The notes under the pieces were generated by a model that saw only the letters and a program-made list of their open reading frames with translations, had not been told where the DNA came from and ran no database searches. From an uncultured Clostridia bacterium (lineage in GTDB: Bacteria > Bacillota > Clostridia > Christensenellales > UBA3700), in assembly GCA_947646415.1 (NCBI GenBank), contig CANSGN010000002.1, positions 109,519 to 173,518 on the forward strand: 64,000 nucleotides of DNA, in the 5' to 3' direction. Below, one piece after another: positions 57,233 to 64,000 of this stretch. Both the position numbers and the translations under genes were made by a program. The stretch's first letter is position 1, and every line of letters begins with the position of its first letter.

Positions 57233-57591
57233 ATGATTATAACAACACACCAGAGCAATGTGGACATAGATGTTGCAATCAAGATAATTGTGGTTGTGTT
57301 TCGGTTGAAGCATTAAGGTCTATTTCTCAGAAGTATCAGGGAATTGAAAATGATGTAACAGAAACAATTGTCAAAAACAAATCACGAACTATTGAGATAA
57401 AACTAAAATCGCAACAATATCCAAGTAAATATGCTTTCCCAAATCAAGGAGATCCAGCGGTGGTGTATATTGATATTGTTGAAAATGAAGCATATCGATG
57501 GGATGAAAAATCCGGGAACTATATCTGTATTGGAACAGATTGGCATCAAGTAAAAATAATTAATGGAGGTTCAGCAAATTATGGCAAATGA
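57229..57591 (+). CDS. Hypothetical tail protein with N-terminal Cys cluster
   Basis: A 120-aa protein whose N-terminus has CGHRCCNQDNCGC, six close cysteines, possibly a metal site. The rest is beta-rich (YPSKYAFPNQGDPAVVYIDIVENEAYRW), like small collar or fibre-adaptor domains in phage tails. The start is GTG 57229, overlapping the previous stop, with GGAGGTGA upstream. Its end overlaps the next gene by 11 nt. Confidence 0.6.
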   Translation: MNDYNNTPEQCGHRCCNQDNCGCVSVEALRSISQKYQGIENDVTETIVKNKSRTIEIKLKSQQYPSKYAFPNQGDPAVVYIDIVENEAYRWDEKSGNYICIGTDWHQVKIINGGSANYGK

Positions 57592-58636
57592 AAGAGTTTT
57601 GGAAACAAAAATTCAATTAAGGAATGACACCTCAGCAAATTGGAAAGCTGCTAATCCAGTCTTGCTTAAGGGAGAATTGGGTATTGAAATAGATACTCGA
57701 AAACTTAAAATAGGTGATGGTATCAGTCCGTGGTCAGGACTTAAATATATTAGTGATGATTTAATTGTTGCTAATACAAACCCAAGTCCAGATGACACAA
57801 ATTATGATATTGGTGAATTGTGGATAAATCAGTCAGACAAATCAGTATATATCCTTATAGCAACAAGTGAAACCACAGCAGTATGGACAAGACTAGTAAG
57901 TGCAGATGAGATAGTAGTTGTATTAGAGGCACAAGTGGCACAAAAACTTAAAACAGCAAGAACAATTTCTCTTTTGGGAGATGTAATGGGTGCAACTGCA
58001 TTTGATGGTAGCGAAGATGTGGCAATCACAGTTGTTATGAAAAATACAGGAGCAACAGAGGGAACTTTTACCAAAGTAACAGTAAATGAGAAAGGACTAA
58101 TTACAAAAACTGAATTGTTAACAGCAGAGGATATCCCAGCATTGACACTTGAAAAAATTACTGATGCTGGAACTGCCGCAAAAAGAGATGTTGGTACATC
58201 AGCTGGGAACTTAGTAGAAATAAGCGCTAATGGAAAAATTAGCAAAACACTCTTGCCACCAATTGCAATAACAGATACACATGTGGTAACTTCGGAAAAC
58301 GCAATGCTTTCATTAACTGCTCAAAAGGGCGATGTTGCAATTCGTTCAGATGAAAATAGAACTTACATATTGAAACAAGAACCTGCAAAAAATAAAGCAA
58401 ATTGGCTTGAATTGAAATCGCCAGAGTGTACAGTGTTTTCAGTAAATGGAAAACAAGGTGATGTTGTCTTGTCAACTACAGATATTGATGAGGGGAGTAA
58501 TCTATATTTTACTGAAGAAAGAGCAAATGAAAATTTTGAAAGCAATTTTGCAAATAAACAATCAAAAGATTTGAGTGATGGTAAAGACATTTTATTGGAA
58601 ACGGATGATTTTATTATTAATGGCGGTAATGCTTAG
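57581..58636 (+). CDS. Tail fibre / receptor-binding protein with Mtd-N-like domain
   Basis: A 351-aa protein. Residues 1-60 (ETKIQLRNDTSANWKAANPV ... KLKIGDGISPWSGL) form the small N-terminal domain found in many phage tail fibres and in major tropism determinants. Then comes SKSVYIL-type beta repeats, LTLEKITDAGTAAKRDVGT (a fibre repeat) and a C-terminal part with VFSVNGKQGDVVLSTTDIDE. It is the likely host-recognition fibre. The ATG at 57581 follows TGGAGG; the longer frame from 57563 starts in the ribosome site. Its first domain is duplicated in the next gene. Confidence 0.75.
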   Translation: MANERVLETKIQLRNDTSANWKAANPVLLKGELGIEIDTRKLKIGDGISPWSGLKYISDDLIVANTNPSPDDTNYDIGELWINQSDKSVYILIATSETTAVWTRLVSADEIVVVLEAQVAQKLKTARTISLLGDVMGATAFDGSEDVAITVVMKNTGATEGTFTKVTVNEKGLITKTELLTAEDIPALTLEKITDAGTAAKRDVGTSAGNLVEISANGKISKTLLPPIAITDTHVVTSENAMLSLTAQKGDVAIRSDENRTYILKQEPAKNKANWLELKSPECTVFSVNGKQGDVVLSTTDIDEGSNLYFTEERANENFESNFANKQSKDLSDGKDILLETDDFIINGGNA

Positions 58637-58649
58637 TGCGAGGTGAAAA

Positions 58650-58985
58650 GTGGCAGAGAGAACATTAAACACAAAACTTTGTATTCGCTCTGATAACGGG
58701 GAGAATTGGAAAGCAGCAAATCCTATTTTACTTAATGGCGAACTTGGTTTGGAGGAAGATACAAGAAGAGTAAAAATAGGAGATGGTAAAACACCGTGGG
58801 TAGATTTGAATTATTTTTTTACGATTGGCATAAGTAAACAAGAACTTATTGATTATATTTATCCAATCAATTTTGTTGTAGTAACAGTAGGTGACACAAA
58901 TCCAGGGGAAATACTTGGTGGGGTTTGGAGAGAGACAAAAGTTATTGCCATAACAGAAATGAGATATTGGGTAAGAGTTGAGTAG
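58650..58985 (+). CDS. Second Mtd-N-like tail protein (short paralogue)
   Basis: A 111-aa protein whose first 55 residues (NTKLCIRSDNGENWKAANPI ... RVKIGDGKTPWVDL) are a clear duplicate of the start of the previous fibre gene. The remainder (IYPINFVVVTVGDTNPGEILGG) is a small T4 gp11-like/fibre-tip pattern. The start is GTG 58650 with GCGAGGTG upstream. It may be a fibre accessory or an alternative tip. Confidence 0.68.
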   Translation: MAERTLNTKLCIRSDNGENWKAANPILLNGELGLEEDTRRVKIGDGKTPWVDLNYFFTIGISKQELIDYIYPINFVVVTVGDTNPGEILGGVWRETKVIAITEMRYWVRVE

Positions 58986-58993
58986 GAGGTAAT

Positions 58994-59290
58994 ATGGTAG
59001 CAGTTATTATAAGTGTTGTATCAGGCATCATCAGTGGAATGGTGCTTTTTTTCTTGCAAAGATTTTTCAAGAATAAATCAAAAAAAGATGAAATTCGTGA
59101 TGCCGCAAAAGCAAAAGAAAATATGCTTATTTTGAAAAGCATCGATGCAGTAGGTAAATTGACATATGCAAATGCAATTGCGATTAGAGATGGAAAGACC
59201 AACGGCGAAATGCACGAAGCATTGGAGAGTTATAGTGAATCAAAAGAAGAGATGTATAACTATCTTCTTGAACAAAATTCAAAAAAGTAA
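58994..59290 (+). CDS. Small membrane protein of the lysis cassette
   Basis: A 98-aa protein with one N-terminal membrane helix (VAVIISVVSGIISGMVLFFL) and a charged helical tail (KNKSKKDEIRDAAKAKENM). The topology fits an Rz/spanin-like or holin-partner protein in Bacillota phages, but the family is not recognised. GTAGGAGG precedes ATG 58994. It stands directly before the holin gene. Confidence 0.6.
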   Translation: MVAVIISVVSGIISGMVLFFLQRFFKNKSKKDEIRDAAKAKENMLILKSIDAVGKLTYANAIAIRDGKTNGEMHEALESYSESKEEMYNYLLEQNSKK

Positions 59291-59302
59291 TGGAGGGATA
59301 AT

Positions 59303-59599
59303 ATGGAATATTTGGAATTAATAAGTGTGCCAGCGATTGCAACAATTGTGTATTGGATTATGAACCTAATAAAATATGCAGTTAAGGATAATGAAATTTT
59401 TAAGCGTTTGATTCCGCTTTTATCAGCATTGTTAGGTGCGGTATTAGGTATTATAGCATTTTACGCAGTGCCAAGCATAATCCCAGCACCAAATGTATGT
59501 ATAGCAATACTTATAGGTGGAGCAAGTGGCTTGACTGCAACAGGTACAAATCAAATTATTAAGCAATTAAGTAAGGGGGGTGAAGATGGAAAAAAGTAA
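59303..59599 (+). CDS. Phage holin
   Basis: A 98-aa protein with three hydrophobic helices (about 5-25, 38-58 and 65-88) and a charged C-terminus; the segment AVLGIIAFY followed by GGASGLTATGTNQIIKQL is typical of a common clostridial phage holin family. It permeabilises the membrane at the end of the lytic cycle. GGAGGG precedes ATG 59303. No endolysin gene follows, although one is normally adjacent. Confidence 0.78.
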   Translation: MEYLELISVPAIATIVYWIMNLIKYAVKDNEIFKRLIPLLSALLGAVLGIIAFYAVPSIIPAPNVCIAILIGGASGLTATGTNQIIKQLSKGGEDGKK

Positions 59600-59717
59600 T
59601 TTAATCAAGTGTGAAATCGCAAACGCAATAGTAATTCAACTATGGGTTAAAAACTTAATTTCTACAGAAGAAAAAGATAAAATTATAGAAAAAAACAAAA
59701 TGAGTTTTCTTTGCTAA
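59586..59717 (+). CDS. Small SHOCT-like protein before the recombinases
   Basis: A 43-aa peptide, NLIKCEIANAIVIQLWVKNL then ISTEEKDKIIEKNK. The hydrophobic helix followed by L-I-S/T-x-E-E-x-x-K-I is the SHOCT-domain outline commonly found in front of serine recombinases in Bacillota mobile elements. The ATG at 59586 follows AAGGGGGG and overlaps the holin end. Function unknown; it may modulate the recombinases. Confidence 0.6.
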   Translation: MEKSNLIKCEIANAIVIQLWVKNLISTEEKDKIIEKNKMSFLC

Positions 59718-59727
59718 ATATGCTAGA

Positions 59728-59762
59728 TTTCGCTGGACTTTATAGAATTTATACGGTATTGT
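59728..59762 (+). promoter_or_regulatory. Recurrent phage promoter element, copy 7
   Basis: GATTTCGCTGGACTTTATAG with -35 TGGACT (59734-59739), 17 bp, -10 TATTGT (59757-59762). It serves the serine recombinases. Confidence 0.68.
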
Positions 59763-59797
59763 TTGTCCTGCCCGACAATGGCAGGACAAATTTTTTT
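59762..59797 (+). terminator. Terminator whose left arm overlaps the start point of promoter copy 7
   Basis: TTTGTCCTGCC (59762-59772) and GGCAGGACAAA (59780-59790) are perfect 11-bp complements, followed by T7. The predicted transcription start (about 59769) lies inside the left arm, so only upstream transcripts can form the full hairpin. Confidence 0.8.
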
Positions 59798-59864
59798 AAA
59801 TTTGTCAAGTTCCCACATACGGCAATATAGAAATTACATAAAGTCTTAAAAGGAGGTGACAGAA

Positions 59865-61355
59865 ATGAGAAAGAAAAAAGTTGCTGCATATGCTAGAGTC
59901 TCAACAAAAAGCCGTACTCAAGCACACAGTTATGATTTTCAAAGCAGATATTGGAATGAACAACTAGGGAAATCCGATAAGTATGATTATGTTGGATTAT
60001 TCGCAGATAATGGTATTAGTGGAAAATTTGCTGAACGCAGACCGCAATTCATGGCTTTAATAGAAGCTTGTAGAAATGGGGCTATAGATATAGTATTTAC
60101 TAAATCAGTACAGCGCTTTGCTAGAAATACTGAAGAGTTGCTAAAATTAGTGCGAGAATTACGAGAAATCGGTGTAGCAGTAATTTTTGAAAAAGAAAAC
60201 ATAAATACACTTAAGCCTGATAGTGAGTTGTTTTTAACAATTGCGGCGGCAGTAGCAGAAGATGATTTGAGAAGATATAGCGGAAATGTAATGTGGACTT
60301 TGCGAGATAAATACCAAAGAGGCGAATATAAAACGGGATATAGATTGTATGGTTATTTTATTACAAAAGAAAAAAAATTAATCGTGAACAATGAAGAAGC
60401 TAAGATAGTAAAAACAATATTTGAAAAATTAGCAATAGACGAATGGGGATCTTTAAAAATCGCTAGATGGCTTAATGAAAAAGGAATTGTTGCACCACTT
60501 GGAGGGAAGTGGAATGATACGCAAATACGTTCAATGATTCGTAATGAAAAGTATTATGGTGATGTTATAATGCAGAAACAGTATACTGAGAATGGAGTAC
60601 GCAAAACTAATAATGGTGAAAGAGATGCGTTTGTAATCGAAAATAATCACGAGCCGATAGTCAGTAAAGAGTTGTGGAATAAAGCACAAGCAGTATTACT
60701 AAAAAGGAGAAATGAGAAACTAGTAGGGCAGAAGAATAAAATATATCCATTTACAGGTTTAATAGTTTGTGAAAAATGCGGGGCACATTTAACGCATAGA
60801 GTTACTAATAGCGGAACACCTTTTCAAACAAATTATTGGAAATGTCATAATTCAATATTAAATGGAGCAAAGGTTTGCTCTAATCCTGGTATCAAAGAAA
60901 GTATAATGAACGATTTATTTATAGAATGCTATAACGATTTTGTAACTAAAGGGTATATGAATAAATCTGGAGAAGAAAAAACTATAGATGAAAAACTGCA
61001 ATATTTATACAATATTGATAATGAGTTAGCAAAAGTACGAGTAAAGGGGATTATTAGTCAATTACAATATGAAGAAGAAAGGGAATCAATACTTGCAGAG
61101 ATTAGAGACTTACAAATAAAAATGCAAGAACTACGGTATTTTAAAGTTGGAGATAATGATTTCAAAACAATTAACAAGTTTGATGAAAATAAACTACATA
61201 GATTTATTAAAAGAGTCACTGTTCTAGATTGGATAGTGACTTTTGAATTTTATAATGGAGTGAAACTATCTAGAAAATATACCAATGGCAAACATGGAGA
61301 TATAAGAGATTGGCAAAGAAAACAAAAATTAAGGAGGGAACAAGGCAATGTATGA
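59865..61355 (+). CDS. Large serine recombinase, first of a tandem pair
   Basis: A 496-aa recombinase. Resolvase N-terminal domain with catalytic Ser in AAYARVSTKSRTQ, DNGISGKFAERRPQF, VFTKSVQRFARNTEELL; recombinase domain with SLKIARWLNEKGI and IRNEKYYGDVIMQKQY; zinc ribbon CEKCGAHLTHRV ... CHNSI ... CSNPG; and a coiled-coil segment at the end. It integrates or excises the prophage by att-site exchange. The ATG at 59865 (GGAGG 8 nt upstream) is preferred over the GTG at 59856. The stop overlaps the next start by 8 nt. Confidence 0.93.
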   Translation: MRKKKVAAYARVSTKSRTQAHSYDFQSRYWNEQLGKSDKYDYVGLFADNGISGKFAERRPQFMALIEACRNGAIDIVFTKSVQRFARNTEELLKLVRELREIGVAVIFEKENINTLKPDSELFLTIAAAVAEDDLRRYSGNVMWTLRDKYQRGEYKTGYRLYGYFITKEKKLIVNNEEAKIVKTIFEKLAIDEWGSLKIARWLNEKGIVAPLGGKWNDTQIRSMIRNEKYYGDVIMQKQYTENGVRKTNNGERDAFVIENNHEPIVSKELWNKAQAVLLKRRNEKLVGQKNKIYPFTGLIVCEKCGAHLTHRVTNSGTPFQTNYWKCHNSILNGAKVCSNPGIKESIMNDLFIECYNDFVTKGYMNKSGEEKTIDEKLQYLYNIDNELAKVRVKGIISQLQYEEERESILAEIRDLQIKMQELRYFKVGDNDFKTINKFDENKLHRFIKRVTVLDWIVTFEFYNGVKLSRKYTNGKHGDIRDWQRKQKLRREQGNV

Positions 61356-62952
61356 TAAACCAAGAGTGGTAAAAACAATACCAGCATCATTCATTAAGAC
61401 AACTTCAACAACTATAATTAATCTTATTCGCGTAGGAGCATATGCGAGAGTAAGCACGAGAAAAGAGGAACAAGAAGATAGTTATGAAAGACAAGTATCG
61501 TATTATAACAAATACATACAAAATCATGAGGGGTGGGAATTTGCAGGAATTTATGCGGATGAAGGTATAACAGGAACAAGAGCAGATAAGCGAACAGATT
61601 TTCAACGCATGTTAAATGATTGCCGCAATAGAAAATTAGATAAAATACTAGTTAAATCAATAGCGAGATTTGCACGAAATACCGTTGATGCACTAAATTG
61701 TATACGAGAGCTAAAAGAATTAGGTATAAGCGTATATTTTGAAAACGAAAACATTGACACATTATCTCCTGGTGGAGAAGTGCTTATTACAATACTTGCG
61801 GCTATGGCAGAACAAGAATCAAGAACGATTTCAACCAATGTTAAATGGGCATATCAAAAGAAGTTCCAAAATGGAGATATTCAGGTGAATTATAAGCGAT
61901 TTCTAGGATATACAAGGGATGAAAATCATAATTTTGTTATAGTTCCAGAACAAGCTGAAATAGTAAAAAGAATATATAGAGAATATATGTATGGATATTC
62001 AGCCTCAAACATAGCTAGAAGATTAACAGATGATGGATATAGTACACCATCTGGCAAGACAACATGGTGCTCATCAGTCATAATGAGTATATTGAAGAAT
62101 GAAAAATATTATGGGGGGTTAATTTTAGGAAAAACATATAAACCAGATGTATTGAGTAAAAAACGATATAAGAATAAAGGACAAGCCGAAAGATATTATA
62201 TCGAAAATAGCCATCCAGCAATAATAAGTAAAGAAGAGTTTGATATGGTGCAAAACGAAATTAAAAGGCGTGAAGAAATACGAGGACATTCGAATAATAA
62301 TTTCGGCAGATTCAGTAGCAAATACCCATTCAGTAAAAAAATACTATGCGGTGTATGTGGGGATTATTTTAGAAGACATGCACAATACATAAAAGGAGAA
62401 TATACACGAACTTGGGTATGTGCAACACATAAACTTGAGGGAAACGAAAAATGCAATCAAATTTATATAAGAGAAAGAGATATAGAAGATGCATTCTTGG
62501 AAATGATACAAATGCTTTCAGGCGATTTCCAAGCAGTTAAGGAGACCTTAAGAGAGAACATAATAACATCACTCGAAAACACAGATTCGGCGGATTTAGG
62601 CGCGACTTTGGGAGCCATAGAGCATAACCAAGAAATGATGTTTGAACTGATACGAGCTAAAAGAACAGGACAACTGACTGAAACTGAGTATAATCAAAAG
62701 GGAAGAGAAATTGAACAATTAATAAATGAGCTTACTGCAAAAAAAGAAGTGCTAGAACAAAAATGTTATTCCGCTCAAATGACAAATAAACGAATAGATG
62801 AAATAATTAAATTAATAGACATGGTAGATATTACAAAGCAATTCAATGGAGAGTTGTTCAAGAATATTGTAGATGCAGTAATAGTGAAGGAGAATACATT
62901 GGAATTTAAACTAAAAGTAGGAATAACAGAAAAAGTTACAATACAAAAATAA
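61348..62952 (+). CDS. Large serine recombinase, second of a tandem pair
   Basis: A 534-aa recombinase with catalytic Ser in GAYARVSTRKEEQED, YADEGITGTRADKRTDFQ, VKSIARFARNTVDALN, the recombinase domain (YGYSASNIARRLTDDGYST, LKNEKYYGGLILGKTY), zinc ribbon CGVCGDYFRRH ... CATH ... CNQ and a coiled coil. It is a different sequence from the first recombinase. Tandem large serine recombinases usually act together, one often required for excision. ATG 61348 follows GGAGGG inside the previous gene's end. It closes the prophage. Confidence 0.93.
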   Translation: MYDKPRVVKTIPASFIKTTSTTIINLIRVGAYARVSTRKEEQEDSYERQVSYYNKYIQNHEGWEFAGIYADEGITGTRADKRTDFQRMLNDCRNRKLDKILVKSIARFARNTVDALNCIRELKELGISVYFENENIDTLSPGGEVLITILAAMAEQESRTISTNVKWAYQKKFQNGDIQVNYKRFLGYTRDENHNFVIVPEQAEIVKRIYREYMYGYSASNIARRLTDDGYSTPSGKTTWCSSVIMSILKNEKYYGGLILGKTYKPDVLSKKRYKNKGQAERYYIENSHPAIISKEEFDMVQNEIKRREEIRGHSNNNFGRFSSKYPFSKKILCGVCGDYFRRHAQYIKGEYTRTWVCATHKLEGNEKCNQIYIRERDIEDAFLEMIQMLSGDFQAVKETLRENIITSLENTDSADLGATLGAIEHNQEMMFELIRAKRTGQLTETEYNQKGREIEQLINELTAKKEVLEQKCYSAQMTNKRIDEIIKLIDMVDITKQFNGELFKNIVDAVIVKENTLEFKLKVGITEKVTIQK

Positions 62953-62956
62953 ATAA

Positions 62957-62999
62957 AAAGCCGACTACGAATTAAAAACCGTGGTCGGCTTTTTTTTTT
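62957..62999. terminator. Bidirectional terminator at the right end of the prophage
   Basis: AAAGCCGACTACG and CGTGGTCGGCTTT form a near-perfect stem, flanked by T10 on the plus strand and an A-rich run on the other. It separates the convergent recombinase genes. Confidence 0.85.
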
Positions 63000-63014
63000 G
63001 ATGAAATACAGATT

Positions 63015-63902
63015 TTATAATTTATTTCGATAATTGTATTTACGGAGAACTTGCTTTTTTCTTTGAGAACTTACTTCGGTATAAATTTGAGTGGTAGAAA
63101 CACTAGCATGACCGAGTATTTCTTGCACCGAACGTAAGTCAGCGCCATTAGATAGTAAGTAAGTTGCGAAAGTGTGCCTAAGGTAGTGAGGGGTGGATTT
63201 CGTGTTGATTTTTGCTTGTTTAACATACTTAGCATAAATGTTTTCAATAGATTGAGTTGAAATTTGTTGGTTGTATCTGTTCGTAAACAAATACTTTGTA
63301 GTCTTAAGCGATTTTTGATATTTTAGAAGAGTAGTAATTCGTCCCCAAGTTATAGGGGAAGATATGTAAATTAGTCTTTGTTTTCTTCCTTTACCATGAA
63401 TTAAAATTGTGTGTTGATGAATTATTATGTCATCAAAAGTTATTGCAGCGGCTTCTGCAATTCTGATACCAGTTGAAACTAAAATATCAATTAGAGCAGA
63501 ATCTCGAATATATTGTATCTTTTTGAAAGTTGACAATTCGGATGAATCTATTTCAAAACAGTTAAGTAGTTGTTTGACTTCATTTATTGATAATGTTTTA
63601 GGCAATTTTGATTCTTGTTTAAATTTGAATTTAAGTTTGTCAAATGGTGAAGAGACAATAAGTCCTTGCATAACAAGATATTCATAAAATGCGTGTAAAC
63701 TAATAATTTTGCGTTTTATAGAGGTGTCCTTAAGTTTTAGTTCAGCTGATAAAAAATCAACATATCTACAGATATCAGGTGAGAAATAATCTGGATTATT
63801 TTGCATAAATTGCCTTATGTCAATAGAATATGCATTTAATGTCTTGTTAGTTAAATTTTTTGTTGTTTTAAGAAAATGTATATAATTTTCAAGTATTTCC
63901 AT
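63015..63902 (-). CDS. Tyrosine recombinase (XerC/D-like)
   Basis: A 295-aa tyrosine recombinase: SAM-like N-terminal domain (residues 1-90), catalytic Arg in TGIRIAEAA, Lys in GKGRKQRL, then HYLRHTFATYLL (His-x-x-Arg), GHASVSTTQIYTEV with the nucleophile Tyr. The length and lack of an extended N-terminus fit a chromosomal Xer-like enzyme rather than a large phage integrase. It is convergent with the prophage recombinases, across a bidirectional terminator. AAGGAG precedes its ATG (63902). Whether it is host xerC/xerD or part of the island is undecided. Confidence 0.87.
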   Translation of the reverse strand: MEILENYIHFLKTTKNLTNKTLNAYSIDIRQFMQNNPDYFSPDICRYVDFLSAELKLKDTSIKRKIISLHAFYEYLVMQGLIVSSPFDKLKFKFKQESKLPKTLSINEVKQLLNCFEIDSSELSTFKKIQYIRDSALIDILVSTGIRIAEAAAITFDDIIIHQHTILIHGKGRKQRLIYISSPITWGRITTLLKYQKSLKTTKYLFTNRYNQQISTQSIENIYAKYVKQAKINTKSTPHYLRHTFATYLLSNGADLRSVQEILGHASVSTTQIYTEVSSQRKKQVLRKYNYRNKL

Positions 63903-63931
63903 AAAAGTAACTCCTTTTTTGTCGATATATA

Positions 63932-63960
63932 TTGCAAATTATATCATATTGTGGTATAAT
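63932..63960 (+). promoter_or_regulatory. Sigma-A promoter at the right edge
   Basis: TTGCAA (63932-63937), 17 bp, TATAAT (63955-63960), pointing rightwards to a new gene, divergent from the tyrosine recombinase. Confidence 0.75.
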
Positions 63961-63997
63961 TTGGTAAAGATAATCATCGATTATTAGGAGAGAAAAA

Positions 63998-64000
63998 ATG
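63998..64000 (+). CDS. Start of the next gene (only the ATG is inside the window)
   Basis: TTAGGAG (63984-63990) lies 7 nt before ATG 63998. With the consensus promoter at 63932 this is very likely a gene start; the product cannot be seen. Confidence 0.5.

Noticed and set aside
57581..58985. Diversity-generating retroelement suggested by the Mtd-N-like domains
   Set aside because: No reverse transcriptase gene, no template repeat and no adenine-biased variable repeat are seen in the window.
59728..59797. Short regulatory RNA from promoter copy 7 ending at the nearby hairpin
   Set aside because: The predicted start lies inside the left arm of the hairpin, so that transcript could not form the full terminator.
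1..64000. CRISPR array
   Set aside because: No set of three or more evenly spaced repeats with unique spacers. The recurrent 50-bp elements are kilobases apart and the iteron-like units are 8-11 bp apart.
1..64000. tRNA or rRNA genes, including a tRNA used as phage attachment site
   Set aside because: No cloverleaf with the conserved GTTCRANNC arm was found at the prophage edges or elsewhere by eye.

Overview
The window is AT-rich DNA from a low-GC Gram-positive bacterium, most likely an uncultured member of the Clostridia (Bacillota). The evidence is strong GGAGG-type ribosome sites, consensus sigma-A promoters (TTGACA-17-TATAAT), an agr-type quorum-sensing cassette with clostridial-style AgrD peptides, a phage sigma factor resembling sporulation sigma-E/K, and TGA used as a normal stop. 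It has three parts: a short chromosomal segment, an accessory island with quorum sensing and peptide biosynthesis, and an almost complete siphophage-like prophage.

Region 1 (1-6450) is ordinary chromosome: the C-terminal end of a repeat-rich surface protein, an Mrp/ApbC-type Fe-S carrier ATPase, a P-type cation ATPase, an AlkD-like DNA repair protein and an RNA uracil-5-methyltransferase. By eye, base composition drops sharply after this.

Region 2 (about 6600-21300) is visibly more AT-rich. It holds an XRE regulator, a LytTR response regulator and GHKL kinase pair (AgrA/AgrC-like), AgrB, and two nearly identical AgrD precursors too short for routine ORF calling. Three promoters here (before agrB and each agrD) carry the same paired 21-bp-period operator exactly 3 nt upstream of the -35 box, which predicts a LytTR-driven positive feedback loop. 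Directly downstream is a RiPP-like operon: a Cys-free hydrophobic precursor, a radical SAM enzyme, a PqqD-GNAT fusion, two small membrane proteins, an ABC exporter and a dedicated S-adenosylmethionine synthetase. A secreted six-Cys protein with a MacB/FtsX-type ABC system follows.

Region 3 (about 22200-63000) is a prophage transcribed left to right. It has replication genes (SNF2 helicase, CHC2-Toprim-RepA primase/helicase with an iteron-like locus behind it), an ArpU-like late regulator facing a set of GTGAAC direct repeats, HNH endonuclease, terminase, HK97-type portal/protease/capsid, connectors, a tail chaperone pair joined by a -1 frameshift, tape measure, baseplate proteins, holin and two tandem large serine recombinases. 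Accessory cargo is unusually rich: a C5 DNA methyltransferase with about eight repeats of one motif, a PAPS-reductase-like protein in frame with a second MetK, a sigma-E/K-like sigma factor, an amidoligase with a gamma-glutamylcyclotransferase, a nucleotidyltransferase followed by Ku and an ATP-dependent DNA ligase (NHEJ), a ParB-methyltransferase fusion, and a toxin-antitoxin pair wedged into the tail operon. I see no endolysin and no CI-type repressor.

The strongest candidate for something undescribed is a promoter family present seven times in the prophage (-35 TGGRCT, exactly 17 bp, -10 TATNNT, with conserved flanks), each copy in front of a small accessory gene or the recombinases. The phage sigma factor is a natural candidate to read it. 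The window ends with a tyrosine recombinase on the minus strand and a divergent promoter feeding a gene that starts at the last codon.
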